DNA of 64,000 nt from Bacteroidetes bacterium 2013_40CM_41_45 (GTDB taxonomy: Bacteria; Bacteroidota; Bacteroidia; AKYH767-A; 2013-40CM-41-45). Location of the stretch: contig NGFH01000009.1 of NCBI GenBank assembly GCA_002215675.1, positions 299,501-363,500 of the forward strand, read 5' to 3'. Both the position numbers and the translations under genes were made by a program. Shown piece by piece: positions 27,008-35,979 of this stretch. Below the pieces are notes generated by a model that was not told the origin of the DNA, ran no database searches, and saw nothing but the letters and a program-made list of their open reading frames with translations. Position 1 is the stretch's first letter, and each line of letters begins with the position of its first letter.

Positions 27008-28567
27008 GTGAAAAAATTTTACCGGTTCATATTCATTCTCACTGCGCTTTCTTATCTGCAATCGTGCCGCTACGATAAACTAGATGTTGCAACAACATCT
27101 GGACTTGCCGGCTATCCTGATGACGTGGGAAAAATTGTTCTGACACGCTGTGCCGTCAGTGGCTGTCATACAGCAAACGATTACCAGCTTGCAAGCGGAC
27201 TTGACCTTAGCTCATGGAATGCAATGTTTCGCGGAGCGCGCAATGGCAGTCCTGTGGTGCCTTTCGCTGCCAAATACAGTTTCCTCTGTTACTTCATTAA
27301 TTCATATTCAGATTTGGGAGTCACTAATATTAGCATAGGAAACACCATGCCGCCTGCTCCGGCCGCGGTGCTTTCTCATGATGACGTGCAAAAAATTCAA
27401 ACCTGGATAAACACCGGGGCACCGGATAAAGACGGCAATTTTAAATTCCCTGACAGCCCTGCCCGCAAAAAAATTTATGTTGCCAACTCCGGGTGCGATG
27501 AGGTGGCTGTGATTGATGCGGCAAGCAGGCAAATCATGCGCTATGTAAGCGTTGGACACGATGCCTCCGTTACCGAGCAACCGCATCAAATCAGGATTTC
27601 TCCCGATGGAAATTTCTGGTATGTAGTTTTCCGTAACGGGCCGTTTCTTCAAAAATATAGCACCCTGGATGATTCGTTTATAAGCGAGGTCAACATCGGT
27701 TTCGGCTCGTGGAATTCGGTGGTTATTACTCCCGATGGCAACCATGCTTTCATCACCGACTTCAATCCCGCCCCTCAGGGACGACTTGCTCATGTGAATC
27801 TGCAAACTATGACGGTAAATTATTATTCTCCTATGGACAGTCCGCACGGAGCGTATTTTATGCAAACACAAAACGTTCTGTACGTAACAGCTCAGCTCGG
27901 AAACTTTATCTACAAGTTTGATTTTTCTACCGACCCGAATTATACTTTCCTTGACAACCCTGCAAAGATTACCATGCAGCCAGGAGCGCTGGTAACAACT
28001 AATTCTTCTTTCGACCCGCACGAAGTGATTTTTACTCCCGATGAATCTAAATATTTTGTTACCTGTCAAAAATCTAATGAGGTCAGAATATTCAAATTCA
28101 ACGCTGTGAATGACACTTTGATTGATTCAATTGCTGTGGGAGGATTTCCGCAGGAAATGGTGCTTGCTCCTGCTCATCATTATCTGTTAATTACTTGCCA
28201 GGAAGACAGCACCTCTTCACAGGTTCAGCCCGGCCTTGAAAAAGGCTCCGTCTTTGTGTACAATTATCAACTTGGACAATTAGTTCCTATCAACAATACC
28301 AATACACTTGGCTTAACGCGCGTGTACCAGCCGCACGGCATTGCCGTAGACGAAACAAGCGGAATGGCATTTGTCGCAAGCTTAAATTACAGTACCACTG
28401 GCCCGGCACCGCATCACCCCGGTGGTTGCGGTGGTAGGAACGGTTTTTTGACCGCCATTGATTTAAACACCTTAGAATATGTTAACTTTTTTGTCCCCGA
28501 TTTACTGTTCACATATGTCTACAAAAGCGAACTGCTTTCTTTTCCGTACTCGGTGATGGCGAAGTAA
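27008..28567 (+). CDS. Lipoprotein with cytochrome c-like CX4CH domain and YncE-type beta-propeller
   Basis: The 519-residue protein begins at a GTG and has a lipoprotein signal (lipobox LQSC, about residue 20). A small domain (about 35-140) contains CAVSGCH, a C-X4-C-H variant of the haem c site, plus a methionine-containing stretch NTMPPAPA that could supply the distal ligand. The rest is a YncE/surface-layer-like propeller of about seven blades with repeats such as KKIYVANSGCDEVAVIDAAS. The combination suggests a surface redox or metal-related protein; whether haem is really attached is unknown. It pairs with the small lipoprotein gene upstream. Confidence 0.75.
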   Translation: MKKFYRFIFILTALSYLQSCRYDKLDVATTSGLAGYPDDVGKIVLTRCAVSGCHTANDYQLASGLDLSSWNAMFRGARNGSPVVPFAAKYSFLCYFINSYSDLGVTNISIGNTMPPAPAAVLSHDDVQKIQTWINTGAPDKDGNFKFPDSPARKKIYVANSGCDEVAVIDAASRQIMRYVSVGHDASVTEQPHQIRISPDGNFWYVVFRNGPFLQKYSTLDDSFISEVNIGFGSWNSVVITPDGNHAFITDFNPAPQGRLAHVNLQTMTVNYYSPMDSPHGAYFMQTQNVLYVTAQLGNFIYKFDFSTDPNYTFLDNPAKITMQPGALVTTNSSFDPHEVIFTPDESKYFVTCQKSNEVRIFKFNAVNDTLIDSIAVGGFPQEMVLAPAHHYLLITCQEDSTSSQVQPGLEKGSVFVYNYQLGQLVPINNTNTLGLTRVYQPHGIAVDETSGMAFVASLNYSTTGPAPHHPGGCGGRNGFLTAIDLNTLEYVNFFVPDLLFTYVYKSELLSFPYSVMAK

Positions 28568-28570
28568 TCC

Positions 28571-28602
28571 AATTTGAGAATTTGAGAATTAGCTGATTTG
28601 AA
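28571..28602. repeat. Short 8-base tandem array
   Basis: AATTTGAG twice, then AATTAGCT and GATTTGAA, directly after the propeller gene stop. Confidence 0.45.
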
Positions 28603-28649
28603 AATTTTCGGTGCGGCTTTCTCAAAGCCGGCTCTTATTTTTCTTTTGT

Positions 28650-28657
28650 TATTTTTG
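28650..28657 (+). promoter_or_regulatory. Candidate -7 box for the aminotransferase gene
   Basis: TATTTTTG, 17 bases before the ATG at 28675. Confidence 0.45.
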
Positions 28658-28674
28658 AAAGAAATATTTCAGCT

Positions 28675-29967
28675 ATGATTTCAACCCGGAGAGATTTCAT
28701 CCGCCATGCAGCTGTTCTTACTGCTGGTGCAACAGCAATACCTGCTCTTTCGTTTGCTGACATTGACTCCATCGAAGATGCGTCAAAAAAAATTGAAGCT
28801 CTTTCTCCGCTCGATGCGGCCGCGGAAGAGGATTTCTGGTTTACTGTTCAGCAGGCATTCACCGTTTCGCCCAACATCATTAACCTGAATAACGGGGGAG
28901 TGAGTCCGCAGCCAAAAATTGTGCAGGATGCATTGGACCGTTATAACCGCATAGCCAATGAAGGCCCGGCGTATTATATGTGGAAAGTATTGGGCGATGC
29001 ACGTGAAAATGTGCGCAGGCAATTGGCGGAACTCGGAGGCGTTTCACCTGATGAAGTTGCCATCAATAGGAATTCTTCCGAAGGATTGGAAACAGTTATT
29101 CTTGGGTTGAATTTAAAAGAGGGAGATGAAGTTCTCACTACCACGCAGGATTATCCGAACATGATGAGTGCGCTGCATCAAAGAGAACTCAGAGAGAAAA
29201 TTAAAGTTGTTAAAATAAAAATTCCTGTTCCGTGTGAAGACCCGCAGGAAATTGTGAAGCGCTTTCGCGAAGCAATCACACCCAAAACAAAAGCCATATT
29301 AATGTGCCAGGTTATTAATCTTACCGGGCAGATACTTCCCGTGCGTGGAGTTGCAGATATGGCTCATGAAAAAGGTATAGAAGTGATTTGCGATGGCGCG
29401 CATGCTTTTGCGCATCTCGATTTTAAAATCCCTGACTTGCACTGTGACTATTATGCCACCAGCTTGCACAAATGGCTGTCTGCACCTTTTGGCAGCGGGA
29501 TGTTGTGGGTAAAAAAAGAAAAAATAAAAGACCTTTGGACTCTTCTTGCTGACCCTAATCCGCAGAGTGAAAACATACGTAAGTTTGAAACCCTTGGTAC
29601 ACGGTCATTTCCCATTGAGCTTGGCATCGGTACGGCAATAAATTTTCACAACGGTATCGGTGCAAAGAGAAAAGAAGAGCGCTTGCGCTACCTGAAAAAT
29701 TACTGGGCTGAAAAAGTGGTAAAAATTCCTAAAGTGAAACTGAATACATCATTGAAAAAAGAATTTAGTTGTGCACTCTGTAATTTCACCATTGAAGGAT
29801 GGGAACCCGCAGTTCTCCAGGAAAAACTTTTTAACGATTATAAAATTTTCACCACACCTATAACGCACGATGAATTCAAAGGCATACGCATTACGCCACA
29901 CGTTTACACTACGCTGAATGATTTGAATTATTTTGTAAGTGCTGTAGAAAAGATAGCGAAAGGATAA
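28675..29967 (+). CDS. Tat-exported class V aminotransferase (isopenicillin N epimerase-like)
   Basis: The 430-residue protein has a twin-arginine-type leader (TRRDFIRHAAVLTAGATAIP), so export in folded form with its cofactor is expected. The catalytic body is a fold type I PLP enzyme of class V. It has ICDGAHAFAHLDF (the PLP-binding Asp) and ATSLHKWLSAPFGSGML, whose Lys should form the Schiff base. The closest named type is isopenicillin N epimerase/cysteine desulfurase-like, but the substrate is unknown. It is convergent with paaC: its stop is directly adjacent to the paaC stop. Confidence 0.88.
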   Translation: MISTRRDFIRHAAVLTAGATAIPALSFADIDSIEDASKKIEALSPLDAAAEEDFWFTVQQAFTVSPNIINLNNGGVSPQPKIVQDALDRYNRIANEGPAYYMWKVLGDARENVRRQLAELGGVSPDEVAINRNSSEGLETVILGLNLKEGDEVLTTTQDYPNMMSALHQRELREKIKVVKIKIPVPCEDPQEIVKRFREAITPKTKAILMCQVINLTGQILPVRGVADMAHEKGIEVICDGAHAFAHLDFKIPDLHCDYYATSLHKWLSAPFGSGMLWVKKEKIKDLWTLLADPNPQSENIRKFETLGTRSFPIELGIGTAINFHNGIGAKRKEERLRYLKNYWAEKVVKIPKVKLNTSLKKEFSCALCNFTIEGWEPAVLQEKLFNDYKIFTTPITHDEFKGIRITPHVYTTLNDLNYFVSAVEKIAKG

Positions 29968-30735
29968 TTACCATTTCGCATCGGGATACATTCTCGGCAG
30001 CACCTGCATCTCCGCAAGTATATACCCGAGATGTTCTGTGTGAATCCCCTTCCGGCTGCCGCTTTGCATAAAAACATTCTGCGGAGGAACTTCAAGGGTT
30101 GCTTCCTTGAAAACTTCCTTGACTTTATTTTCCCACAAGGGAAATATTTTTTTCACGTCAACAGCAATTCCCGCTTTGATTAATTCCGCGCCAACATCAT
30201 CCATCTCAAACATTTCACCGGTGTACGTCCATAGTTCATTAATGGCATTCACCATCCGCTGATGACTTTCCTGCGTTCCATCACCGAGACGAATTACCAT
30301 GCCGCTGCAATGACGAAGATGATATGTAATTTCTTTCAATGATTTCTCTGCGAAAGCAGATAACGTTTTGTCTTTACTGTTCTTTAGCTCTGAATATAAA
30401 AAGAAAGTGTACACGCTATATAAAAACTGCCGCATAATTGTTTGCCCGTAATCGCCATTTGGTTGTTCAACCAGCAGCAAATTTCTGTATTCGCGTTCGT
30501 CACGATGATATGCAAGTGCGTCTTCGTCTCTGCCTTTTCCTTCTACTTCTCCCGCATAGGTCAAAATAATCCTCGACTGCCCCAGCAAATCGAGAGCGAT
30601 ATTTGCAAGCGCAATGTCTTCCTCAAGGATTGGTCCATGCCCGCACCACTCGCTTAGGCGGTGTCCCAAAATTAAATTGGTATCTCCGAGGCGAAGGCAA
30701 TAATCTCTTAATGCATTTTTATTCACGGAGGCCAT
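29968..30735 (-). CDS. paaC: 1,2-phenylacetyl-CoA epoxidase subunit PaaC
   Basis: This 255-residue ferritin-like protein is the structural partner of the PaaA catalytic subunit in the ring-epoxidising complex of phenylacetate degradation. The N-terminal block LSEWCGHGPILEEDIALANIALDLLGQ and the following LAYHRDEREYRNLLL are family signatures. The C-terminal PQNVFMQSGSRKGIHTEHLGYILAEMQ also fits. It is the last gene of the local paa cluster. A heptamer array (30743-30777) lies between it and the four-helix-bundle gene. Confidence 0.95.
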   Translation of the reverse strand: MASVNKNALRDYCLRLGDTNLILGHRLSEWCGHGPILEEDIALANIALDLLGQSRIILTYAGEVEGKGRDEDALAYHRDEREYRNLLLVEQPNGDYGQTIMRQFLYSVYTFFLYSELKNSKDKTLSAFAEKSLKEITYHLRHCSGMVIRLGDGTQESHQRMVNAINELWTYTGEMFEMDDVGAELIKAGIAVDVKKIFPLWENKVKEVFKEATLEVPPQNVFMQSGSRKGIHTEHLGYILAEMQVLPRMYPDAKW

Positions 30736-30742
30736 ATAGAGT

Positions 30743-30777
30743 AATTACCAAATAACAAATGTCAATTATCAATTAAT
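30743..30777. repeat. Degenerate 7-base tandem array, 5 units
   Basis: Units AATTACC, AAATAAC, AAATGTC, AATTATC, AATTAAT, immediately upstream of the paaC ATG. Confidence 0.7.
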
Positions 30778-30801
30778 TTTCACAAAGAAAATTTCAAAAA
30801 T

Positions 30802-31233
30802 CTATTTCGTCTTTGCTTCGTTTTTCCGGACAATGGAATTAAATATTAAAACCAATTCACGCGCTTCATTAATGAGTAATGAACGTTCGGTTTCGGCAAA
30901 AGCATTTTCTCCTACATCTAAAAGCCGAAGCCAGTACCTGCTTTCTTTGGATTCTTTTCTACATATTTTCAAGCGATACAAGAAGTCCTTCGGGCTAATT
31001 GCCTCGTTAGCTTCAATATAATTTGCTCCCACAGAGCCGGAAGAATTAGCAAGCTGTGCGCTGTCTTCAACATTAGAAATACTTTTTGGCAATAGCTTGA
31101 GCACCGCTCTGACTCTTTTTGCAAATTGAAAAGTCCGTTCTTCTAAATCATAAATGATTTTTTCACCCTCAAACGATGCGATTACCAACTCATCAAAAGC
31201 CGCATATTCCTTAAAAGTAGGTTCAGTGTTCAT
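30802..31233 (-). CDS. Four-helix-bundle protein (23S rRNA intervening-sequence protein family)
   Basis: The 143-residue product has the pattern of the four-helix-bundle/IVP family: RTFQFAKRVRAVLKLLPKS in helix 1-2, QLANSSGSVGANYIEANEA at the conserved turn, and the KESRYWLRLL helix. Members were first seen inside 23S rRNA intervening sequences and are frequent as free-standing genes in Bacteroidota; no molecular function is established. Here it sits between paaB (50-base gap) and paaC (66-base gap) on the same strand, so it is probably co-transcribed. No 23S rRNA is present in the window. It could be a recent insertion into the operon. Confidence 0.88.
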   Translation of the reverse strand: MNTEPTFKEYAAFDELVIASFEGEKIIYDLEERTFQFAKRVRAVLKLLPKSISNVEDSAQLANSSGSVGANYIEANEAISPKDFLYRLKICRKESKESRYWLRLLDVGENAFAETERSLLINEARELVLIFNSIVRKNEAKTK

Positions 31234-31283
31234 ATTATTTTCGACTATATTTTAATTGATAATCGGAATTTGATTTTTGATAA

Positions 31284-31571
31284 TTAAAATTTCACCCCTG
31301 GTGTTTTGTAAAAATTAGGGTGACGATAAATCTTATCATTGGCCGGGTCAAAAAACGCACCGACATCTTCGGGCGTACTGGAAGTAATCTGCTCTGAAGG
31401 AACCACCCAGATACAGGTTGCTTCATTTCTGCGGGAGTATACATCGCGTGCATTCTGCAACGCCATTTCCTTATCGGGAGCATGAACGCTTCCTGCATGC
31501 TCAAACGGTTCGCCTGCTTTCTTTTGAGTGAAGACCTCCCAAAGCGGCCACTGCGTGTTTTTATCACTCAT
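31284..31571 (-). CDS. paaB: 1,2-phenylacetyl-CoA epoxidase subunit PaaB
   Basis: The 95-residue protein has the PaaB pattern WPLWEVFTQKKAGEPFEHAGSVHAPD followed by MALQNARDVYSRRNEATCIWVV. PaaB bridges PaaAC units in the epoxidase complex. It follows paaA by 3 bases and precedes the four-helix-bundle gene. The length is normal (about 95). Confidence 0.95.
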   Translation of the reverse strand: MSDKNTQWPLWEVFTQKKAGEPFEHAGSVHAPDKEMALQNARDVYSRRNEATCIWVVPSEQITSSTPEDVGAFFDPANDKIYRHPNFYKTPGVKF

Positions 31572-31574
31572 AAT

Positions 31575-32516
31575 TTATGCAGCAATTTTTTTCTCTTTCT
31601 TTTCGCGGTGTGCTTCTGCCGCTTCGCGTACCCATTTCCCTCTTTCATCTGCATCGCGCCTTGCTTTCATGCGCTCACGGTTGCAGGGGCCGTTGCCTTT
31701 TACCACGTTCCAGAATTCTTCCCAGTTCACTTCTCCAAAATCGTAATGCTTGGTTTCAGGATTCAACTTTAATTTATCATCAGGAATTTTGATGCCGATA
31801 TTTTCCGCCTGCGGAACAGAACGGTCAATAAAACGCTGGCGCAGTTCATCGTTGGTATGAAGCTTTACTCTCCAGCGCATCAGCTCGGCAGTATTGGGTG
31901 AATCCTTGTCAGAGGGACCTAGCATCATTACCGAAGGCCACCACCAGCGGTTTACAGCATCCTGCGCCATATTTTTCTGTGCTTCATTTCCTCTCATTAG
32001 TGTGGCAAGAATTTCGTAACCCTGCTTATGATGAAAGTTTTCCTCTTTGCATATCCTCACCATAGCTCGTGCATAAGGGCCGTAAGAACATTTTGCAAGC
32101 GCAGTCTGGTTTACGATAGCTGCACCGTCAACCAGCCAACCGATAGCGCCCATGTCAGCCCAGGTAAGAGTAGGGTAATTGAAGATGGAAGAATATTTTG
32201 CTTTGCCCGAAAGAAGCTCTCCGACAATTTCCTCGCGCGAAACGCCAAGCGTTTCTGTTCCGCTGTAAATGTAGAGACCGTGTCCTGCTTCGTCCTGAAC
32301 TTTGGCAAGCAGAACAACTTTTCTCCTCAGGCTCGGGGCGCGGGTAATCCAGTTTCCTTCGGGCAGCATGCCAACAATTTCCGAGTGTGCGTGCTGGCTC
32401 ATCATGCGGATTAATTGCTTGCGGTAGCGTTCCGGCATCCAGTCCTTCGGTTCAATCACTTCACCGTGGTCAATGCGTTCCTGGAATTTTTTTTCAAGTT
32501 CAGCTGTATTTTCCAT
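31575..32516 (-). CDS. paaA: 1,2-phenylacetyl-CoA epoxidase catalytic subunit PaaA
   Basis: PaaA is the diiron monooxygenase that epoxidises phenylacetyl-CoA with O2. Ferritin-like helices supply ExxH iron ligands, seen in [13 protein letters not shown] and [13 protein letters not shown]. The tail is lysine-rich. The frame opens at 32552, but the ATG at 32516 ([19 protein letters not shown]) is the family-like start, giving 313 residues. The order paaA-paaB-(IVP)-paaC is seen; paaD and paaE, which supply cluster assembly and the reductase, are missing locally and must be elsewhere if the pathway works. Confidence 0.95.
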   Translation of the reverse strand: MENTAELEKKFQERIDHGEVIEPKDWMPERYRKQLIRMMSQHAHSEIVGMLPEGNWITRAPSLRRKVVLLAKVQDEAGHGLYIYSGTETLGVSREEIVGELLSGKAKYSSIFNYPTLTWADMGAIGWLVDGAAIVNQTALAKCSYGPYARAMVRICKEENFHHKQGYEILATLMRGNEAQKNMAQDAVNRWWWPSVMMLGPSDKDSPNTAELMRWRVKLHTNDELRQRFIDRSVPQAENIGIKIPDDKLKLNPETKHYDFGEVNWEEFWNVVKGNGPCNRERMKARRDADERGKWVREAAEAHREKKEKKIAA

Positions 32517-32625
32517 TTGATAATTTAATTGATGTGGCAGTAAAGAAAGCAAATTTACGAAGGAAAGGGGGATTATTAGTGATGAATTATTTCCGGCAGA
32601 ATATCTGCGTTAATCCAGTAAGTTT

Positions 32626-32633
32626 TAGATTTG
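32626..32633 (+). promoter_or_regulatory. Candidate -7 box for the PaiB-like gene
   Basis: TAGATTTG fits TAnnTTTG, 82 bases before the ATG; no -33 element seen. Confidence 0.3.
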
Positions 32634-32715
32634 TAGCGTATATTTAAATGTTATCAGCGATTTTACGCTCCGTATAAACAGTCTGCAAATATCAAGCAGT
32701 CAACTCTAACAAACT

Positions 32716-33360
32716 ATGTACGACCTCCCGTATCACAAAGAAAAAAATGAAAAGGTAATTAAAGAGTTTATTGGGAAATATCCATTTGCTTTTTTATTGG
32801 GATGCGATGCAGAAAACAAACCCGTTGCTACACAGGTGCCAGTTTTCATTGAAGAAAAGGATGGCAAAAAAATATTAAGGGGGCATATCATGAAAAATAC
32901 CGACCATCATAAAGCTTTCCTGTATAACGAGAATGTGCTTGTGGTTTTCACAGGGCATCACACCTATGTAAGCGGCACATGGTATAGTAATCCTCATACA
33001 CCTTCCACCTGGAACTATATGAGCGTTCATGCGAAAGGCATTATCCGGTTTCTGGATGATGCTGCATTAGTAGAAGCACTCCGAATGACTACACTTCATT
33101 TTGAAAACAATAATCAACAGTCCACCACCATTTATGATAACCTTTCATCAGAGTACACACAAAAATTAATGATGGCAATTGTGGCTTTTGAAATTGAAGT
33201 AAAAGAAATGGACACTGTTTTCAAATTAAGCCAGGACAGAGATGCTAAAAGCTATGAAAATATAAAAGTTCGGCTCAAAGAACAAGGTGAAGCAGGACAA
33301 GTGATTGCTGCCGAGATGGAAAAAAGAACTAAGGAAATATTTCCAGATGCTAAGGAATAG
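32716..33360 (+). CDS. PaiB-like FMN-binding split-barrel protein
   Basis: The 214-residue protein matches the PaiB family (FMN-binding negative transcriptional regulator): YPFAFLLGCDAENKPVATQVP, the LRGHIMKNTDHHKAF block, and FTGHHTYVSGTWYSNPHTPSTWNY. The split-barrel fold binds FMN. In Bacillus PaiB affects sporulation and protease genes, but many homologues are probably flavin enzymes, so a regulatory role is not assumed. It is divergent from paaA and convergent with the mutase gene. Confidence 0.88.
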   Translation: MYDLPYHKEKNEKVIKEFIGKYPFAFLLGCDAENKPVATQVPVFIEEKDGKKILRGHIMKNTDHHKAFLYNENVLVVFTGHHTYVSGTWYSNPHTPSTWNYMSVHAKGIIRFLDDAALVEALRMTTLHFENNNQQSTTIYDNLSSEYTQKLMMAIVAFEIEVKEMDTVFKLSQDRDAKSYENIKVRLKEQGEAGQVIAAEMEKRTKEIFPDAKE

Positions 33361-33469
33361 GATTGCTAACTTTGAACGACACGAATTCTAATGAACAGCA
33401 AAACGGCTGATAACATCAGGATTAAAAGAAATCCGTCAATGGACGGACAAGTAAAAAAGAAGGGCTTTG

Positions 33470-33508
33470 TTCCCTGTCTGCCAGCAGGTGCCGGGAATAT
33501 TTTTTTTA
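33470..33508 (+). terminator. Probable terminator after the PaiB-like gene
   Basis: TTCCC pairs with GGGAA, with an inner CTG/CAG pairing, followed by eight T residues that run into the end of the mutase gene. Confidence 0.55.
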
Positions 33509-35077
33509 TCTGTATTCTCCAAAAACATTTTTCATCGCCTGTGAGATTTCTCCAAGCGTGGCATAAGATTCCACGGCATTGAGAATGGCAGGCATCAGGT
33601 TTTTGTTTTCTTTTGCGCACGTTTCAATTTCAGCTAAAGCAGAAGAAGCTTTTTGAGCATCTCTTTCCTGCTTAACCTTTTTAATTTTTTCTTTCTGAAT
33701 TTTTGCTGCAGATTCATCCACACTAAAAACCTGCCGCTGGTTTTCTTCTTTAATGACATAATCATTAACGCCAACAATAATCCGCTCTTTCTTTTCCACC
33801 TGCTGTTGGTGGCGGTAGGATGAGTTTGCAATTTCTTTCTGAATATATCCTTGTTCAATAGCGCTGACGGCTCCACCCATCTTATCTATTTTCTCTATAA
33901 TTTCTTTCGCCTTTTTTTCTAATTCATCAGTGAGCGATTCAACATAATACGAACCACCTAGAGGGTCAGCTGTGTCCGGTGCACCACTTTCTTGAGCAAT
34001 AATTTGCTGTGTGCGCACTGCAACTCTTGCAGCTTCTTCCGAAGGAAGTCCTAAAGCTTCGTCATAACCATTAGTATGTAATGATTGTGTTCCGCCCAGC
34101 ACAGCAGACAAGGCTTGTATTGCAACGCGCACTACGTTGTTAAGCGGCTGTTGTGCAGTAAGTGTAGAGCCGCCTGTTTGTGTATGGAAACGCAGCATCT
34201 GTGCGCGTTCATCCGTTGCGCCAAAGTCTTTCATAATCTGAGCCCACATTTTTCGCCCCGCCCTGAACTTGGCAACTTCCTGGAACAGGTTATTATGAGC
34301 ATTAAAAAAGAACGAGAGCCGCTTTCCAAAAACATTTATGTCGAGTCCTTTTTCCAAAGCAGCTTTCACGTATGCTTTCCCGTTCGAGAGAGTGAATGCA
34401 AGTTCCTGTGCCGCGGTAGCTCCCGCCTCGCGGATATGGTAGCCTGAAATAGAAATTGTATTCCATTTCGGGACTTCCCTGATGCAGTATTCAAAAATAT
34501 CAGTAATGATTCTCATGGATGGCTTTGGAGGATAGATGTATGTTCCTCTTGCCGCATACTCTTTAAGGATATCATTCTGAACGGTGCCTGAAATATTTTT
34601 CAAATCACATCCCTGCTTTTTTGCAATTGCAATGTACATCGCAAGCAGGATAGATGCTGTTGCGTTGATAGTCATTGAAGTGGTAATGCTGTCGAGGCGA
34701 ATGCCGTCAAAAAGAATTTCCATATCACGCAGCGTATCTATAGCAACGCCCGCTTTACCCACTTCACCTTCCGCAAGCTCATGGTCTGAATCATAACCCA
34801 TCTGCGTGGGTAAATCAAAAGCAACCGAAAGGCCGGTGGTGCCATGCTTCAATAAATAATGGTAACGTTTGTTTGATTCTTCTGCACTGGAGAAACCCGC
34901 ATACTGACGCATCGTCCAGAGTTTGCCGCGATACATGTCGGGCTGAATGCCGCGGGTAAAAGGAAACTCTCCCGGTGCTTCTCTCTCCGGAGCAGGAGCG
35001 GTATAAACAGGTTTTATTTCTACACCACTGTCGGTGGTTAAAGGTTTGAGGTTTGCAGTTTGAGGTTTGGGGTCCAT
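33506..35077 (-). CDS. Methylmalonyl-CoA mutase-type acyl-CoA mutase, catalytic (large) subunit
   Basis: The enzyme rearranges methylmalonyl-CoA and succinyl-CoA with adenosylcobalamin. The TIM-barrel domain starts at [27 protein letters not shown] and the Arg in [13 protein letters not shown] are the positions associated with methylmalonyl- rather than isobutyryl-CoA preference. The B12-binding domain (DxHxxG) is absent, so this is a stand-alone large subunit needing a partner gene, not in the window. The start is uncertain: ATG codons at 35077 and 35092 and a TTG at 35122 are in frame. The first residues of any version are encoded by heptamer repeats (35044-35071). Confidence 0.88.
   Translation of the reverse strand: MDPKPQTANLKPLTTDSGVEIKPVYTAPAPEREAPGEFPFTRGIQPDMYRGKLWTMRQYAGFSSAEESNKRYHYLLKHGTTGLSVAFDLPTQMGYDSDHELAEGEVGKAGVAIDTLRDMEILFDGIRLDSITTSMTINATASILLAMYIAIAKKQGCDLKNISGTVQNDILKEYAARGTYIYPPKPSMRIITDIFEYCIREVPKWNTISISGYHIREAGATAAQELAFTLSNGKAYVKAALEKGLDINVFGKRLSFFFNAHNNLFQEVAKFRAGRKMWAQIMKDFGATDERAQMLRFHTQTGGSTLTAQQPLNNVVRVAIQALSAVLGGTQSLHTNGYDEALGLPSEEAARVAVRTQQIIAQESGAPDTADPLGGSYYVESLTDELEKKAKEIIEKIDKMGGAVSAIEQGYIQKEIANSSYRHQQQVEKKERIIVGVNDYVIKEENQRQVFSVDESAAKIQKEKIKKVKQERDAQKASSALAEIETCAKENKNLMPAILNAVESYATLGEISQAMKNVFGEYR
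35044..35071. repeat. 7-base tandem array encoding the mutase N-terminus
   Basis: Units GTTTGAG, GTTTGCA, GTTTGAG, GTTTGGG on the + strand. On the minus strand they are translated as KPQTANLKP, just after the Met at 35077. Confidence 0.75.
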
Positions 35078-35090
35078 GTCTAACCTATTC

Positions 35091-35118
35091 ATAGTACATA
35101 ATACATCGTACTTTGTAC
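35091..35118. repeat. Degenerate 7-base tandem array, 4 units
   Basis: ATAGTAC, ATAATAC, ATCGTAC, TTTGTAC, between the mutase gene and the membrane-protein gene upstream of it. Confidence 0.7.
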
Positions 35119-35661
35119 TCAAATTAATTTACCGGCTTCAGCTCTTAAAATGTTCAAGGCGCTTTCAGAAGGAACCGTTCCCGACTTTGAAATCAGTTCA
35201 TAAATGCTTCTGCTTAATTCAATGCCGTTAGATGAATCAGGAGTTTTGTCATACGCATTATGGATGAGATGAATGGTTTCCTCTTTTGCGTTACGTACAC
35301 TTTGCCATGCATCGGCAGTAACGTAAATCTGCTGCGAAACATTGTGTTCAAACTCAGAGTTAATGGCATTAACAAGATCTGACCGCAGCCTTGCCGCACT
35401 CATGCCATGGGTAAGTGTGCGGGGTAAGAGAGAAATGGGAGAAATGCGCTCAAGAAAAATACACAGCCGCTCGTATGCCTGCAGTTTTAACGGCACCAGT
35501 GTTTTATGCGCTTCCTTCCGTGCTTCTGTCATACGAATGTTTGCGTCACGGTCAAGGAAACGTTTGGTCACAAAAAACATTGCCATCATAACAATAAAGG
35601 CAGGAAGAATATACATCAGCACATCGGTAAGAGCCATTTGCGGTTTGATTTTATTTTTCAA
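35119..35661 (-). CDS. Uncharacterised single-pass membrane protein
   Basis: The 180-residue product has one transmembrane helix near residues 14-31 ([18 protein letters not shown]) and a long, mostly helical cytoplasmic part, with the block [22 protein letters not shown] recall similar proteins only as uncharacterised Bacteroidota families. The gene lies directly upstream of the mutase gene on the same strand, separated only by a heptamer array, so co-transcription is likely. A link to CoA metabolism is not supported by any motif. Confidence 0.7.
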   Translation of the reverse strand: MKNKIKPQMALTDVLMYILPAFIVMMAMFFVTKRFLDRDANIRMTEARKEAHKTLVPLKLQAYERLCIFLERISPISLLPRTLTHGMSAARLRSDLVNAINSEFEHNVSQQIYVTADAWQSVRNAKEETIHLIHNAYDKTPDSSNGIELSRSIYELISKSGTVPSESALNILRAEAGKLI

Positions 35662-35683
35662 ATATCTGAATAATTTCAGAGTT

Positions 35684-35718
35684 ATGAATTATGAATTATG
35701 AGTTACCAGTTAACAATT
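35684..35718. repeat. Degenerate 7-base tandem array, 5 units
   Basis: ATGAATT, ATGAATT, ATGAGTT, ACCAGTT, AACAATT, just upstream (minus-strand sense) of the 35661 start. Confidence 0.7.
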
Positions 35719-35799
35719 ATAAAAACGCAATCCGTAATTCGTATATGGGTATAGATTCCCTGTCTTCCTGCAGGCAGGGTTATTCGTAACATAAAAAAG

Positions 35800-35894
35800 G
35801 GGTAAGCTTACTGCATCGCACCGCTCAACCATTTATCCTTGCTTCATTCCTGACCTGGGGAAGTTCACGGGAGCTGGTCGTACAGGGCTTACCC
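35800..35894 (-). ncRNA. ffs: Signal recognition particle RNA (4.5S-type)
   Basis: On the minus strand, ends GGGTAAGC (35894-35887) and GCTTACCC (35807-35800) close a long rod. The conserved tip reads CAGGTCAGGAATGAAGCAAGG: a GGAA tetraloop closed by TCA/TGA, with the CAGG and AGCA internal-loop strands that bind Ffh. Further rod helices include GCTC/GAGC. A T-run (TTTTTT) directly follows the closing stem on the minus strand and should terminate transcription. A near -7 box (TATTTTCG, 35909-35902) ends 7 bases before the 5' end. The RNA works with Ffh and FtsY in membrane protein targeting. Confidence 0.9.
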
Positions 35895-35922
35895 TTGCGG
35901 GCGAAAATACTTATTCTTATCA

Positions 35923-35950
35923 GTCGGGAGTCAGGAGTTCGGAGTAGGGA
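35923..35950. repeat. Degenerate 7-base tandem array, 4 units
   Basis: GTCGGGA, GTCAGGA, GTTCGGA, GTAGGGA. Confidence 0.75.
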
Positions 35951-35979
35951 GAAAATTTTTTAATTTTTCTGTCTTCAAA

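Noticed and set aside
31292-31567. Second frame of 91 codons over paaB
   Set aside because: Shadow of paaB in another frame of the same strand, with no sensible protein features.
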